Shown here: piece after piece, positions 6,777-13,716 of the stretch | Layout: each line of letters opens with the position of its first letter | How positions within the stretch are numbered: the first letter of the stretch is position 1 | Assembly: GCA_051010055.1 (NCBI GenBank) | Contig: JBPCVY010000096.1 | Coordinates: 1-16,468, forward strand | Length of the DNA: 16,468 nt | Reading direction: 5' to 3' | DNA from: CAJQND01 sp051010055 | Lineage (GTDB): Bacteria; Pseudomonadota; Alphaproteobacteria; Rhizobiales; CAJQND01 | The notes under the pieces: generated by a model | Told to the model about the DNA's origin: nothing | The model's input: the letters and a program-made list of their open reading frames with translations, nothing else | Database searches by the model: none | Program-made: the position numbers and the translations under genes

Positions 6777-7029
6777 AATCTGTCGTAGATCGCCGGAATC
6801 CGGTGGTTATGGCAACTCCGGACGAGAGCTAATCTCCAAGCGCAATGGCAACTGATCACGGAACGATCAAAATCTGGCGCGTGGTTATGACGCGTTCTCG
6901 CGGAAAATGCCCGATTGTACATTGCTGCGGTCTGGATTAAGACCTGAAGCTCAGAGCGCCGCGCCACGTAACTGGCAGCGGTAAAGCACTGCGCGACTTG
7001 CCTGCTTTGAAGGCATTTTGAGTTTGATC

Positions 7030-7063
7030 GAACGCAGCCGCCGTTCCGTGATATTTTGGAACG
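7030..7063 (+). promoter_or_regulatory. Overlapping inverted repeats just upstream of coxB
   Basis: CGTTCC (7042-7047) pairs with GGAACG (7058-7063) across a 10-base spacer. The same left arm can instead pair with GAACG (7030-7034) across 7 bases. The two pairings exclude each other. The element ends 32 bases before the coxB ATG. It could be a set of three half-sites for a dimeric regulator or an RNA leader with two alternative stems. Confidence 0.35.
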
Positions 7064-7095
7064 CGCCGGGTGGGGGATGAGTAGAGGTTATCTAA

Positions 7096-8040
7096 ATGAG
7101 GAGCTTTGCATCTATGCGAAGACTTTTGGGCGGCACCGCTTTCGTTATGGCGATGGTGGCAGCAGGATGGGCTTCAGCAGCTGGCATTGGCCAGGCTGAA
7201 CCTTGGCAAATGGGGTTTCAGGGAGCCGTAACCCCGATCATGGAGCGTATTGATAGTCTCCACACGTTTCTTCTTTGGGTTATTGTCGTGATCAGCCTTT
7301 TCGTCATGGGGCTGTTGATCTACGCAATGATCAAATTTAATTCGCGGGCAAATCCTGAGCCATCGCGCACCACCCATAATACCTTCATTGAGATTTTGTG
7401 GACTGTTGTGCCGATCCTTATTTTGCTGGTTATCGCGGTGCCGTCATTCAGGCTGCTCTATTTCCAGCGTGATTTTCCGCAAATCGACATGACCATCAAA
7501 GCCATCGGCAACCAATGGTACTGGTCATACGAATATCCCGACAATGGCGATATTTCCTTCGATTCAATTATGCTCGAAGGCGAAGAGCTTGAAGAACGCC
7601 GTAAGGTTGACCCAGGTGCGCCGCGTCTGCTTGCCGTGGACAATGAAGTGATTGTCCCTGCCGGTAAGACAGTGCGCGTGATCGTTACTGCATCTGACGT
7701 TTTGCATAACTTCGCCATGCCCTCATTCGGCAACAAGATGGATGCTGTGCCAGGGCGCCTGAACGAGACCTGGTTCAAGGTCGACAGGGAAGGCGTTTAC
7801 TACGGCCAGTGCTCCGAGCTGTGCGGCATCAAGCATGCTTTCATGCCGATCGCGATCCGGGTTGTTTCGCAAGAAAAATTCGATGCATGGGCCATGGCGG
7901 CAGCTGACGATATTGATGAAGCGCAGCAGCAGATTCTAGCTGAAATTGCAAACGAGAGAAAGCTGGCGGAATCGAAAGGTTCCCTGAAAGTTGCCAGCAC
8001 CGCCGCTGATGAAAATTCATCGGCCGAAGACAAGAATTAA
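7096..8040 (+). CDS. coxB: Cytochrome c oxidase subunit II (aa3 type)
   Basis: A 314-residue subunit II, also called CtaC, carrying the CuA centre that accepts electrons from cytochrome c on the periplasmic side. A signal-peptide-like N-terminus (hydrophobic 12-28, WASA) is followed by two membrane helices (about 57-80 and 98-121). The CuA domain has the aromatic stretch QWYWSYEYP (140-148), His204, then CSELCGIKHAFM with Cys239, Cys243, His247 and Met250; all copper ligands are present. No heme c motif (CxxCH) is present. A charged C-terminal tail (about 268-314) extends beyond the core. AGAGG at 7083-7087 supports the ATG at 7096; an in-frame ATG at 7114 with its own AGGAG is an alternative. 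It is the first gene of the oxidase operon, 19 bases before ctaD. Confidence 0.97.
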   Translation: MRSFASMRRLLGGTAFVMAMVAAGWASAAGIGQAEPWQMGFQGAVTPIMERIDSLHTFLLWVIVVISLFVMGLLIYAMIKFNSRANPEPSRTTHNTFIEILWTVVPILILLVIAVPSFRLLYFQRDFPQIDMTIKAIGNQWYWSYEYPDNGDISFDSIMLEGEELEERRKVDPGAPRLLAVDNEVIVPAGKTVRVIVTASDVLHNFAMPSFGNKMDAVPGRLNETWFKVDREGVYYGQCSELCGIKHAFMPIAIRVVSQEKFDAWAMAAADDIDEAQQQILAEIANERKLAESKGSLKVASTAADENSSAEDKN

Positions 8041-8059
8041 AGAGTGAAGAGGCAGAGTT

Positions 8060-9709
8060 ATGGCAACTGAAGCAGCACACGCCGATCACGATCATCATCC
8101 CACCGGCTGGCGCCGGTACGTTTACTCGACCAACCACAAAGACATCGGCATGATGTATCTGTGGTTCGCCATTATGGCTGGTCTCATAGGCGGGATCATG
8201 TCGTTGTTCATGCGTCTGGAACTGGCAGAACCGGGAATCCAGTACTTCCATGGTTTGTCCCAGATTATGTATGGCTACGATGCAGATACTGCAGTCGATG
8301 CCGGCAAGCACATGTTCAATGTGTTTGTGACAGCCCACGGCCTGATCATGGTGTTTTTCATGGTTATGCCGGCAATGATTGGCGGATTTGGCAACTGGTT
8401 TGTGCCTCTAATGATTGGCGCACCGGACATGGCGTTCCCACGCATGAACAATATTTCGTTCTGGCTGTTGGTTCCCTCGTTCCTTTTGCTGGTCTTGTCG
8501 ATGTTTGTTGAAGGCCCTCCGGGCGGCTTTGGCGTTGGGGGCGGTTGGACCGTTTATCCGCCACTGTCAACCACTGGGCAGCCAGGCGCGGCGATGGATT
8601 TTGCGATCCTGTCACTGCACCTTGCAGGCGCATCCTCCATTCTCGGCGCCATCAACTTCATAACCACCATTTTCAACATGCGTGCACCGGGCATGACCTT
8701 GCACAAAATGCCGTTGTTTGTGTGGTCGATCCTGGTCACCGTGTTCTTGCTGCTGTTGTCGCTTCCGGTTTTTGCCGGCGCCATCACCATGCTGCTCACC
8801 GACCGTAATTTCGGCACCACGTTCTTCACTGCAGAAGGCGGCGGTGACCCGATCCTGTACCAGCATCTGTTCTGGTTTTTTGCCCATCCGGAAGTCTACA
8901 TTCTCATTCTTCCAGGTTTCGGCATCGTCTCGCAGGTTGTTTCGACATTCTCCAAAAAGCCGGTCTTCGGTTACCTGGGAATGGCCTACGCAATGGTTTC
9001 TATCGGTGTTGTCGGCTTTATCGTGTGGGCGCACCACATGTACACTGTCGGTCTTGATGTGGACACGCAGGCATACTTCATGCTGGCCACGATGGTCATT
9101 GCAGTTCCAACTGGTGTGAAGATTTTCTCCTGGATTGCCACCATGTGGGGCGGTTCCATCGAATTCCGCACACCCATGCTGTGGGCAATCGGCTTCATCT
9201 TCCTGTTCACGGTGGGTGGTGTAACCGGTGTTGTCTGCGCGAATGCGGGCATCGATCGCTCGCTGCATGACACATACTATGTGGTGGCGCACTTCCACTA
9301 TGTGCTGTCGCTTGGCGCCGTGTTCGCTATCTTCTCGGGCTGGTACTACTGGTTCCCGAAAATGTTCGGCTACATGTACAACTCGTTCGTGGCGAAGGCA
9401 CATTTCTGGATCACATTCGTTGGTGTGAACCTGATCTTCTTCCCGCAGCACTTCCTCGGGTTGGCAGGCATGCCGCGCCGCTACGTTGACTATCCAGACG
9501 CGTTTGCCGGCTGGAATATGGTGTCTTCGGTAGGCTCCTACATCACCTCGTTTGGTGTTCTTGTGTTCCTGTACGGTTTGTTCGAGGCACTTTCGAAAAA
9601 GCGTGTTGCCGGCGACAATCCATGGGGCCCGGGCGCAACGACGTTGGAATGGACGCTGTCTTCACCGCCTCCGTTCCACCAGTTCAACGAGCTGCCGAAG
9701 ATCAAGTAG
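8060..9709 (+). CDS. ctaD: Cytochrome c oxidase subunit I (aa3 type)
   Basis: The 549-residue catalytic subunit (CoxA/CtaD), an integral membrane protein with about 12 helices that reduces O2 to water and pumps protons. Heme a is held by His93 and His413 and heme a3 by His411 (AHFHYVLS). CuB ligands are His276, His325 and His326, with Tyr280 in HPEVY as the cross-linked tyrosine. Glu278 and the D-channel entry (APDMAFPRMNN, Asp123) and K-channel Lys354 (TGVKIFSW) mark a type A1 proton-pumping oxidase. GAAGAGG lies 7 bases before the ATG. It sits between coxB and ctaB as usual in rhizobia. A reading frame of 279 codons on the opposite strand is a mirror of this gene's codon use. Confidence 0.98.
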   Translation: MATEAAHADHDHHPTGWRRYVYSTNHKDIGMMYLWFAIMAGLIGGIMSLFMRLELAEPGIQYFHGLSQIMYGYDADTAVDAGKHMFNVFVTAHGLIMVFFMVMPAMIGGFGNWFVPLMIGAPDMAFPRMNNISFWLLVPSFLLLVLSMFVEGPPGGFGVGGGWTVYPPLSTTGQPGAAMDFAILSLHLAGASSILGAINFITTIFNMRAPGMTLHKMPLFVWSILVTVFLLLLSLPVFAGAITMLLTDRNFGTTFFTAEGGGDPILYQHLFWFFAHPEVYILILPGFGIVSQVVSTFSKKPVFGYLGMAYAMVSIGVVGFIVWAHHMYTVGLDVDTQAYFMLATMVIAVPTGVKIFSWIATMWGGSIEFRTPMLWAIGFIFLFTVGGVTGVVCANAGIDRSLHDTYYVVAHFHYVLSLGAVFAIFSGWYYWFPKMFGYMYNSFVAKAHFWITFVGVNLIFFPQHFLGLAGMPRRYVDYPDAFAGWNMVSSVGSYITSFGVLVFLYGLFEALSKKRVAGDNPWGPGATTLEWTLSSPPPFHQFNELPKIK

Positions 9710-9722
9710 CAATAAGAAAGCA

Positions 9723-9750
9723 GGCGGCGCCGGTTTTGCCCAGCGCCGCC
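9723..9750 (+). promoter_or_regulatory. GC-rich hairpin between ctaD and ctaB
   Basis: GGCGGCGC (9723-9730) and GCGCCGCC (9743-9750) are perfect 8-bp arms around a 12-base loop. The stem lies 13 bases after the ctaD stop and 31 bases before ctaB. No T run follows, so it is more likely an mRNA-stabilising or processing stem, or a Rho-related pause, than an intrinsic terminator. It may favour structural-subunit mRNA over the assembly genes. Confidence 0.5.
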
Positions 9751-9781
9751 GCATATACCCGCGCCATAGAGTTTTGTGCAC

Positions 9782-10771
9782 ATGAGCGATGTATCAGTTG
9801 AAATAATACCGGAAGGCCAGGGCGGTTTCGCGGCTCATGGCATTTTGCGCCCGGTTGGCGGCCAGGGTTCGGTCGGCGACTATTGGGCGTTGATGAAACC
9901 GCGTGTTATGTCGCTAGTCATCTTTACAGCATTTGTGGGTATGATGGTGGCGCCGGGCACTATCCATCCAGTTCTAGGGTTCGTCGCCATTCTGGCGATT
10001 GCGGTTGGGGCAGGCGCTTCCGGCGCACTTAACATGTGGTACGACGCCGACATTGATGCGCGCATGCAGCGTACGGCAAAACGCCCCGTTCCCCGCGGAC
10101 GCATTACAGCTGGCGAGGCGCTCGGTTTCGGCGCTACCTTGTCGGTTGGTTCTGTCGTTGTGATGGGTGTTACCATTAACTGGGCTGCTGCTGCCATTCT
10201 GGCCGGCTCTATCGCCTTTTACCTGTTCATCTACACCATGTGGCTGAAGCGCTCGACCCCGCAGAACATTGTTATAGGCGGTGCGGCTGGCGCCTTTCCG
10301 CCGATGATTGGCTGGGCAGCTGTTACAGGCTCGGTTGATCTTGCTTCGATCAGCCTGTTTTTGATTATTTTTATGTGGACGCCACCTCATTTCTGGGCTC
10401 TGGCGCTCTACAAATGCCGCGACTATGAGCGCGTCGGTGTGCCGATGCTGCCGGTGGTGGCAGGCGAAGACGAAACGCGCAAGCAAATCTGGATTTACTC
10501 CTTGCTTTTGATGCCGGTGACGATTGCGCCATTTGCATTGGGCTCGGCGGGATACGCTTATTTGTCTGCAGCGGTCGTCCTGGGCGGATATTTCCTGGCG
10601 CTGGCATGGCAGGTTTACCGGGTTCGTGACGGAGTTGCCACCGACCGTGCGCCACGGAAACTTTTCGCCTATTCAATCTTTTATTTGTTCGCCCTGTTCG
10701 CAGTATTGCTGATCGAACAAGGCATAGCGCCGATGGTGGCTGATGCTGCCCGCTCGGCAGGATGGTTGTAG
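9782..10771 (+). CDS. ctaB: Protoheme IX farnesyltransferase (heme O synthase)
   Basis: A 329-residue inner-membrane enzyme (CtaB, CyoE, COX10) of the UbiA prenyltransferase superfamily. It attaches a farnesyl group to heme B to make heme O, which CtaA then oxidises to heme A. The first Asp-rich motif is NMWYDADIDA (Asn84, Asp88, Asp92) followed by RTAKRPVPRG; the second conserved region is CRDYERVGVPMLP (208-220). About nine hydrophobic segments are visible. The ATG at 9782 is preferred to a GTG two codons upstream; the ribosome binding site is weak (AGAG). The stop TAG is directly followed by the ATG of the coxF-like gene, implying coupled translation. The heme A synthase gene itself is not in this window. 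Confidence 0.96.
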   Translation: MSDVSVEIIPEGQGGFAAHGILRPVGGQGSVGDYWALMKPRVMSLVIFTAFVGMMVAPGTIHPVLGFVAILAIAVGAGASGALNMWYDADIDARMQRTAKRPVPRGRITAGEALGFGATLSVGSVVVMGVTINWAAAAILAGSIAFYLFIYTMWLKRSTPQNIVIGGAAGAFPPMIGWAAVTGSVDLASISLFLIIFMWTPPHFWALALYKCRDYERVGVPMLPVVAGEDETRKQIWIYSLLLMPVTIAPFALGSAGYAYLSAAVVLGGYFLALAWQVYRVRDGVATDRAPRKLFAYSIFYLFALFAVLLIEQGIAPMVADAARSAGWL

Positions 10772-10933
10772 ATGGCACAGGATGCGCAGGTAATGCTGAG
10801 CGATGAAGAAGCAAAACGGCGTAAATGGCGTAACATAGCCATAGCCGTGGTGCTCGCTGCACTGGTGGTGATTTTCTACATCGTCACCATTGTGAAGCTG
10901 GGCGGCAATGTCGCCAGCAAGTTTGCGATGTAG
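10772..10933 (+). CDS. coxF: CoxF-like small membrane protein of the cytochrome oxidase cluster
   Basis: A 53-residue protein: an N-terminal charged segment (LSDEEAKRRKWRN, 9-21), one membrane helix (about 22-41, with AIAVVLAALVVIFYIVTIV), and a short polar tail ending KFAM. Its position between ctaB and ctaG, its size and the E-x-K-R-R-x-x-R-N start before the helix fit the small CoxF proteins of alphaproteobacterial oxidase operons. Those are thought to aid assembly or be a minor subunit, but the role is poorly defined. The ATG directly abuts the ctaB stop (TAGATG), and AGGATGG inside ctaB serves as ribosome binding site. The ctaG start is 13 bases downstream. Coding is well supported by context; the exact name is moderately certain. 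Confidence 0.8.
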   Translation: MAQDAQVMLSDEEAKRRKWRNIAIAVVLAALVVIFYIVTIVKLGGNVASKFAM

Positions 10934-10946
10934 GAACAGGCAGATA

Positions 10947-11546
10947 ATGACCGCAGCAAACAGCCAGAATCAAAACCCGAGTAACCGCAAAATTGCGGTT
11001 GCTTGTGTTGTTTTGGTTGGCTGCATGGTCGGCCTTGCCTATGCCTCGGTGCCGCTTTACCGCCTGTTCTGCCAGGTGACCGGTTATGCGGGCACGACCC
11101 AGCGCGCTGAAGTGGCATCTGAAACGGTTCTGGACCGGCAAATCTCAGTGCGATTTGATTCCAACGTCGGCAATGGATTGGCGTGGAACTTCAAGCCGGT
11201 TCAGCGCGAAGTGAAACTGAAAATCGGCGAACAGTTGCTTGCGTTCTACCGGGCTGAAAACCTGTCCAAGGAACCGGTAACCGGCACGGCTATCTTTAAT
11301 GTTACGCCGGCTGCGGCAGGCGCCTACTTCAACAAGATTGAGTGCTTCTGCTTCACCGAACAGGTGCTGCAGCCGGGCCAGAGGGTTGATATGCCGGTGT
11401 CGTTTTTTATCGATCCGGAAATCGATAAGGACGCTGATTTAGATAGTTTGAAAACGATCACTCTGTCTTACACATTCTATCCCGCAAAAAAAGAAGCGGC
11501 AGATAAGACGGCGGAGATCACGAACGAGAGCGGAATCGTTAACTGA
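10947..11546 (+). CDS. ctaG: Cytochrome c oxidase assembly protein CtaG (Cox11 family)
   Basis: A 199-residue copper chaperone that builds the CuB centre of subunit I. A short cytoplasmic N-terminus is followed by one membrane helix (about 15-35), then the conserved ASVPLYRLFCQVTGYAGT stretch with Cys42, and a periplasmic beta-sandwich domain. The copper-binding motif is CFC (Cys133 and Cys135) within KIECFCFTEQ, followed by DMPVSFFIDPE (148-158). All expected cysteines are present. AGGAACAGG just upstream supports the ATG at 10947 rather than an in-frame GTG at 10908 inside coxF. The tail after 182 is variable and charged. This is the Cox11-type CtaG, not the unrelated Bacillus CtaG. Confidence 0.96.
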   Translation: MTAANSQNQNPSNRKIAVACVVLVGCMVGLAYASVPLYRLFCQVTGYAGTTQRAEVASETVLDRQISVRFDSNVGNGLAWNFKPVQREVKLKIGEQLLAFYRAENLSKEPVTGTAIFNVTPAAAGAYFNKIECFCFTEQVLQPGQRVDMPVSFFIDPEIDKDADLDSLKTITLSYTFYPAKKEAADKTAEITNESGIVN

Positions 11547-11570
11547 CGGTTCCAAGGTTAATTAAGGGGT

Positions 11571-11585
11571 GGGCCTTGTGGGCCC
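11571..11585 (+). promoter_or_regulatory. Small hairpin before the coxC ribosome binding site
   Basis: GGGCC (11571-11575) and GGCCC (11581-11585) form a perfect 5-bp stem with a 5-base loop, 22 bases before the coxC ATG and just ahead of GGAGAAGGGG. It could modulate coxC translation, or be chance. Confidence 0.25.
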
Positions 11586-11607
11586 GAAAAGAACCGGAGA
11601 AGGGGAT

Positions 11608-12483
11608 ATGGCTGACAGCCACGAAGTAAAACACGACTATCACTTGGTGGATCCGAGCCCATGGCCGGCAGTTGGGGCAACTGCCGCGTTTGTTATGGCA
11701 ATCGGCGCCATTGGCTTGATGCGTTATCTCAAAGATGAAGAGGTAGTGCTTATCGGCTTCAACATTTCCAAGCCATGGATCTTCGTGGTTGGCACGGTGT
11801 TGGTGCTTTACACCATGTTCATGTGGTGGCGCGATGTCACACGCGAAGCAGAAGTTGAAGGCCATCACACACCGGTGGTTCAGCTTCATTTGCGCTACGG
11901 CATGCTTTTGTTCATCGCTTCAGAGGTCATGTTCTTTGTTGCCTGGTTCTGGGCATTTTTCGACGCCAGCCTTTTTGCCGATGAGGCAATTCAGGCAGCA
12001 CGCGTTGAACACACTGGAGGCCAGTGGCCACCAAAGGGCATTGAAGTGTTCGACCCGTGGCACCTGCCGCTGCTCAACACGATTATTCTGCTGACCTCGG
12101 GCACAACCGTAACCTGGGCGCACCACGCGCTATTACACAATGACCGCAAGGGCCTGAAATGGGGCCTCATTTGCACCATCGTGCTGGGCCTCTTGTTCAC
12201 CGCCGTTCAGGCCTATGAGTATGGTCATGCCGCCTTCGGTTTCTCAGGCAGCATCTACGGTTCCACATTCTTCATGGCGACCGGTTTCCATGGTTTCCAC
12301 GTCATTGTCGGAACGGTGTTCCTGATTGTGTGCCTGTTCCGCGCATTGGCAGGTCACTTTACCCCGAAACAGCATTTCGGTTTCGAGGCCGCTGCCTGGT
12401 ACTGGCACTTTGTTGACGTGGTATGGCTGTTCCTGTTTGCCGCGATCTATGTTTGGGGTTCGTGGGGCGCGATGACTCACTAG
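11608..12483 (+). CDS. coxC: Cytochrome c oxidase subunit III
   Basis: A 291-residue membrane protein (CoxC/CtaE) with seven helices in a 2+5 arrangement. It stabilises the catalytic core and supports the D proton pathway. Family features are HDYHLVDPSPWP near the start, the helix with SEVMFFVAWFWAFFDASL (105-122, including the conserved Glu106), NTIILLTSGTTVTWAHHALL (157-176), QAYEY (201-205), GFHGFHVIVGT (226-236) and AAAWYWHFVDVVWLFLF near the end. The ATG at 11608 follows GGAGAAGGGG and gives the normal N-terminus; an upstream in-frame GTG at 11569 is rejected. It ends the structural part of the oxidase operon and is followed 27 bases later by a strong intrinsic terminator. Confidence 0.97.
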   Translation: MADSHEVKHDYHLVDPSPWPAVGATAAFVMAIGAIGLMRYLKDEEVVLIGFNISKPWIFVVGTVLVLYTMFMWWRDVTREAEVEGHHTPVVQLHLRYGMLLFIASEVMFFVAWFWAFFDASLFADEAIQAARVEHTGGQWPPKGIEVFDPWHLPLLNTIILLTSGTTVTWAHHALLHNDRKGLKWGLICTIVLGLLFTAVQAYEYGHAAFGFSGSIYGSTFFMATGFHGFHVIVGTVFLIVCLFRALAGHFTPKQHFGFEAAAWYWHFVDVVWLFLFAAIYVWGSWGAMTH

Positions 12484-12510
12484 CGACAACTCAAACTCAT
12501 CGACACATTG

Positions 12511-12558
12511 CGGCTGCATCGGGGAGCGCATATATCCCGGATGCAGCCGTTTTTTTTT
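12511..12558 (+). terminator. Rho-independent terminator after coxC
   Basis: CGGCTGCATC (12511-12520) and GATGCAGCCG (12540-12549) form a perfect 10-bp stem, followed at once by nine T residues (12550-12558). Inner GGGG and CCC may extend the stem after a bulge. This is a textbook intrinsic terminator for transcripts coming from coxB-coxC. The DUF983 gene begins only 35 bases later, so downstream genes need read-through or another promoter. Confidence 0.92.
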
Positions 12559-12593
12559 AGCCCATGAACTGTCCATTTTCAGGAAAGGCGTCA

Positions 12594-12974
12594 ATGACCG
12601 GAGAGACCTATTACCCGCCCCTGTCACCGGGCGAAACCGGGATGAAGGGCAAGTGCCCGCGCTGTGGGCGGGGCGAGCTTTTTTTCGGGTTTTTGACCCT
12701 TGCTGACAAGTGCTCGGTGTGTGGCCTGCATTTTGATTTTGCCGATTCAGGCGATGGGCCGGCCTGGTTCATCATGACCGGCATTGGATTTGTGATAGCA
12801 ACTGCGGCCATGCTTACCGAAATTCTACTTCAGCCACCTTATTGGCTGCACGCCCTGATGTGGCTGCCACTTACTCTTATTCTCGCCATCGCGCCAATCC
12901 GCCCGCTAAAAGGGCTCATGATCGCGCGCCAGTACCAGACAGATGCCCGCGAGGGACGTATTCAAGATGAGTAG
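12594..12974 (+). CDS. DUF983 zinc-ribbon membrane protein
   Basis: A 126-residue protein of the DUF983 family, typical of alphaproteobacterial cytochrome oxidase loci. The N-terminal half carries two CxxC pairs (CPRCGRGELFFGFL with Cys21 and Cys24; CSVCGLHFDF with Cys40 and Cys43) that form a zinc ribbon. Two membrane helices follow (about 57-79 and 83-102). Conserved context suggests a role in oxidase biogenesis, but no biochemical function is assigned. AGGAAAGG lies just before the ATG at 12594; the in-frame ATG at 12564 sits against the terminator T run with no ribosome binding site. Its last codons overlap the SURF1 start by 8 bases, implying coupled translation. Confidence 0.92.
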   Translation: MTGETYYPPLSPGETGMKGKCPRCGRGELFFGFLTLADKCSVCGLHFDFADSGDGPAWFIMTGIGFVIATAAMLTEILLQPPYWLHALMWLPLTLILAIAPIRPLKGLMIARQYQTDAREGRIQDE

Positions 12975-13716
12975 TTCAAAAACCGCAGGATCACCTGGCG
13001 GCTTCGTTGTGGTGAGCATTTTTGCTGCTGTTTCTCTTGCCGTGCTTGTCGGGCTTGGCGTTTGGCAGTTGCAGCGTCTTTCCTGGAAAACCGGCCTGAT
13101 TGAAGACATTACCGCGCGGGCAGCAGAAGCACCTGCCGGACTGGACGTGATTGTCGCAGACAGACAGGCAGGCAAGGAAATTCGTTTCCGGCGCGTTACC
13201 CTCACTGGCACCTACGATCATGATAATGAACTTCATGTGTATGGGATTTTAAACAAGTACCCCGGCTGGCGGGTGGTGACGCCTATGATACTGGCCGACA
13301 ACAAGCTGGTGCTGGTTGACCGCGGTTTTGTGCCTGAGGAGAAAAAGCAAGCCCAATTGCGCGCTGACGGACAGGTTGAAGGCTCTGTTACCATTACCGG
13401 ATCGGTGCGCACCCGCCCGGAAGGCAAGGGGTTTTTTGTTCCCGCCAACGAGCCTGAAAGCAACAAGTGGTACTGGTACTCGATGACCAATATGCTGGGT
13501 CAGGTCAGCGATAAAACCAACGCCACTGGGCAGCTGTTCTTTGTGCAGCTTGATGAACCCGACCATGGTGGTGCCTGGCCCCAGGCTTTGAAAGTCAGCC
13601 CTAAGATCAACAACCCTCATCTTGGGTATGCGCTCACATGGTTCGGCCTGGCGCTCACGCTTTTAGGGGTTTACGCCGCCTATATTCTCACCGCATTCCG
13701 GAAGAAATCTAAATGA
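12967..13716 (+). CDS. SURF1 family cytochrome oxidase biogenesis protein
   Basis: A 249-residue SURF1 protein (Shy1 in yeast) that assists insertion of heme a into subunit I. It has two membrane helices at the ends (about 13-32 and 220-242) and a periplasmic domain between them. Signature stretches are GLGVWQLQRLSWK (29-41) after the first helix, GWRVVTPM and LVLVDRGFVP (115-123), and PHLGYALTWFGLA just at the second helix, which contains the conserved His implicated in heme binding in bacterial homologues. The ATG at 12967 overlaps the DUF983 end and GAGGG is about 11 bases upstream. Its TGA stop overlaps the ATG of the peptidase gene (ATGA). Confidence 0.95.
   Translation: MSSSKTAGSPGGFVVVSIFAAVSLAVLVGLGVWQLQRLSWKTGLIEDITARAAEAPAGLDVIVADRQAGKEIRFRRVTLTGTYDHDNELHVYGILNKYPGWRVVTPMILADNKLVLVDRGFVPEEKKQAQLRADGQVEGSVTITGSVRTRPEGKGFFVPANEPESNKWYWYSMTNMLGQVSDKTNATGQLFFVQLDEPDHGGAWPQALKVSPKINNPHLGYALTWFGLALTLLGVYAAYILTAFRKKSK

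Larger units (their letters stand above)
6533..7095. other. Divergent intergenic region between ialB and coxB
   Basis: This is a 563-base stretch with no convincing gene. It must hold the promoters for ialB (minus) and coxB (plus). Visible structure: a TTTGAC-N11-GTCAAA dyad (6645-6667), a 10-bp GC palindrome GCCCGCGGGC (6685-6694), GGTTATG three times (6737, 6805, 6883), the 9-mer ATGGCAACT twice (6809 and 6845), a TGATC-N7-GATCA dyad (6853-6869), GGTCT-N6-AGACC (6929-6944), and overlapping GAACG/CGTTC repeats next to coxB (7030-7063). A 71-codon minus-strand reading frame here starts with GTG and has no ribosome binding site, so I do not call it. I see no tRNA or rRNA. Confidence 0.7.

Noticed and set aside
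6752..6967. 71-codon minus-strand reading frame in the ialB-coxB gap
   Set aside because: GTG start without a ribosome binding site, composition not protein-like, and it overlaps the repeat-rich regulatory region.
8612..9451. 279-codon minus-strand reading frame inside ctaD
   Set aside because: A mirror of strongly biased codons in ctaD; the product is His/Arg/Asp-rich with no family features.
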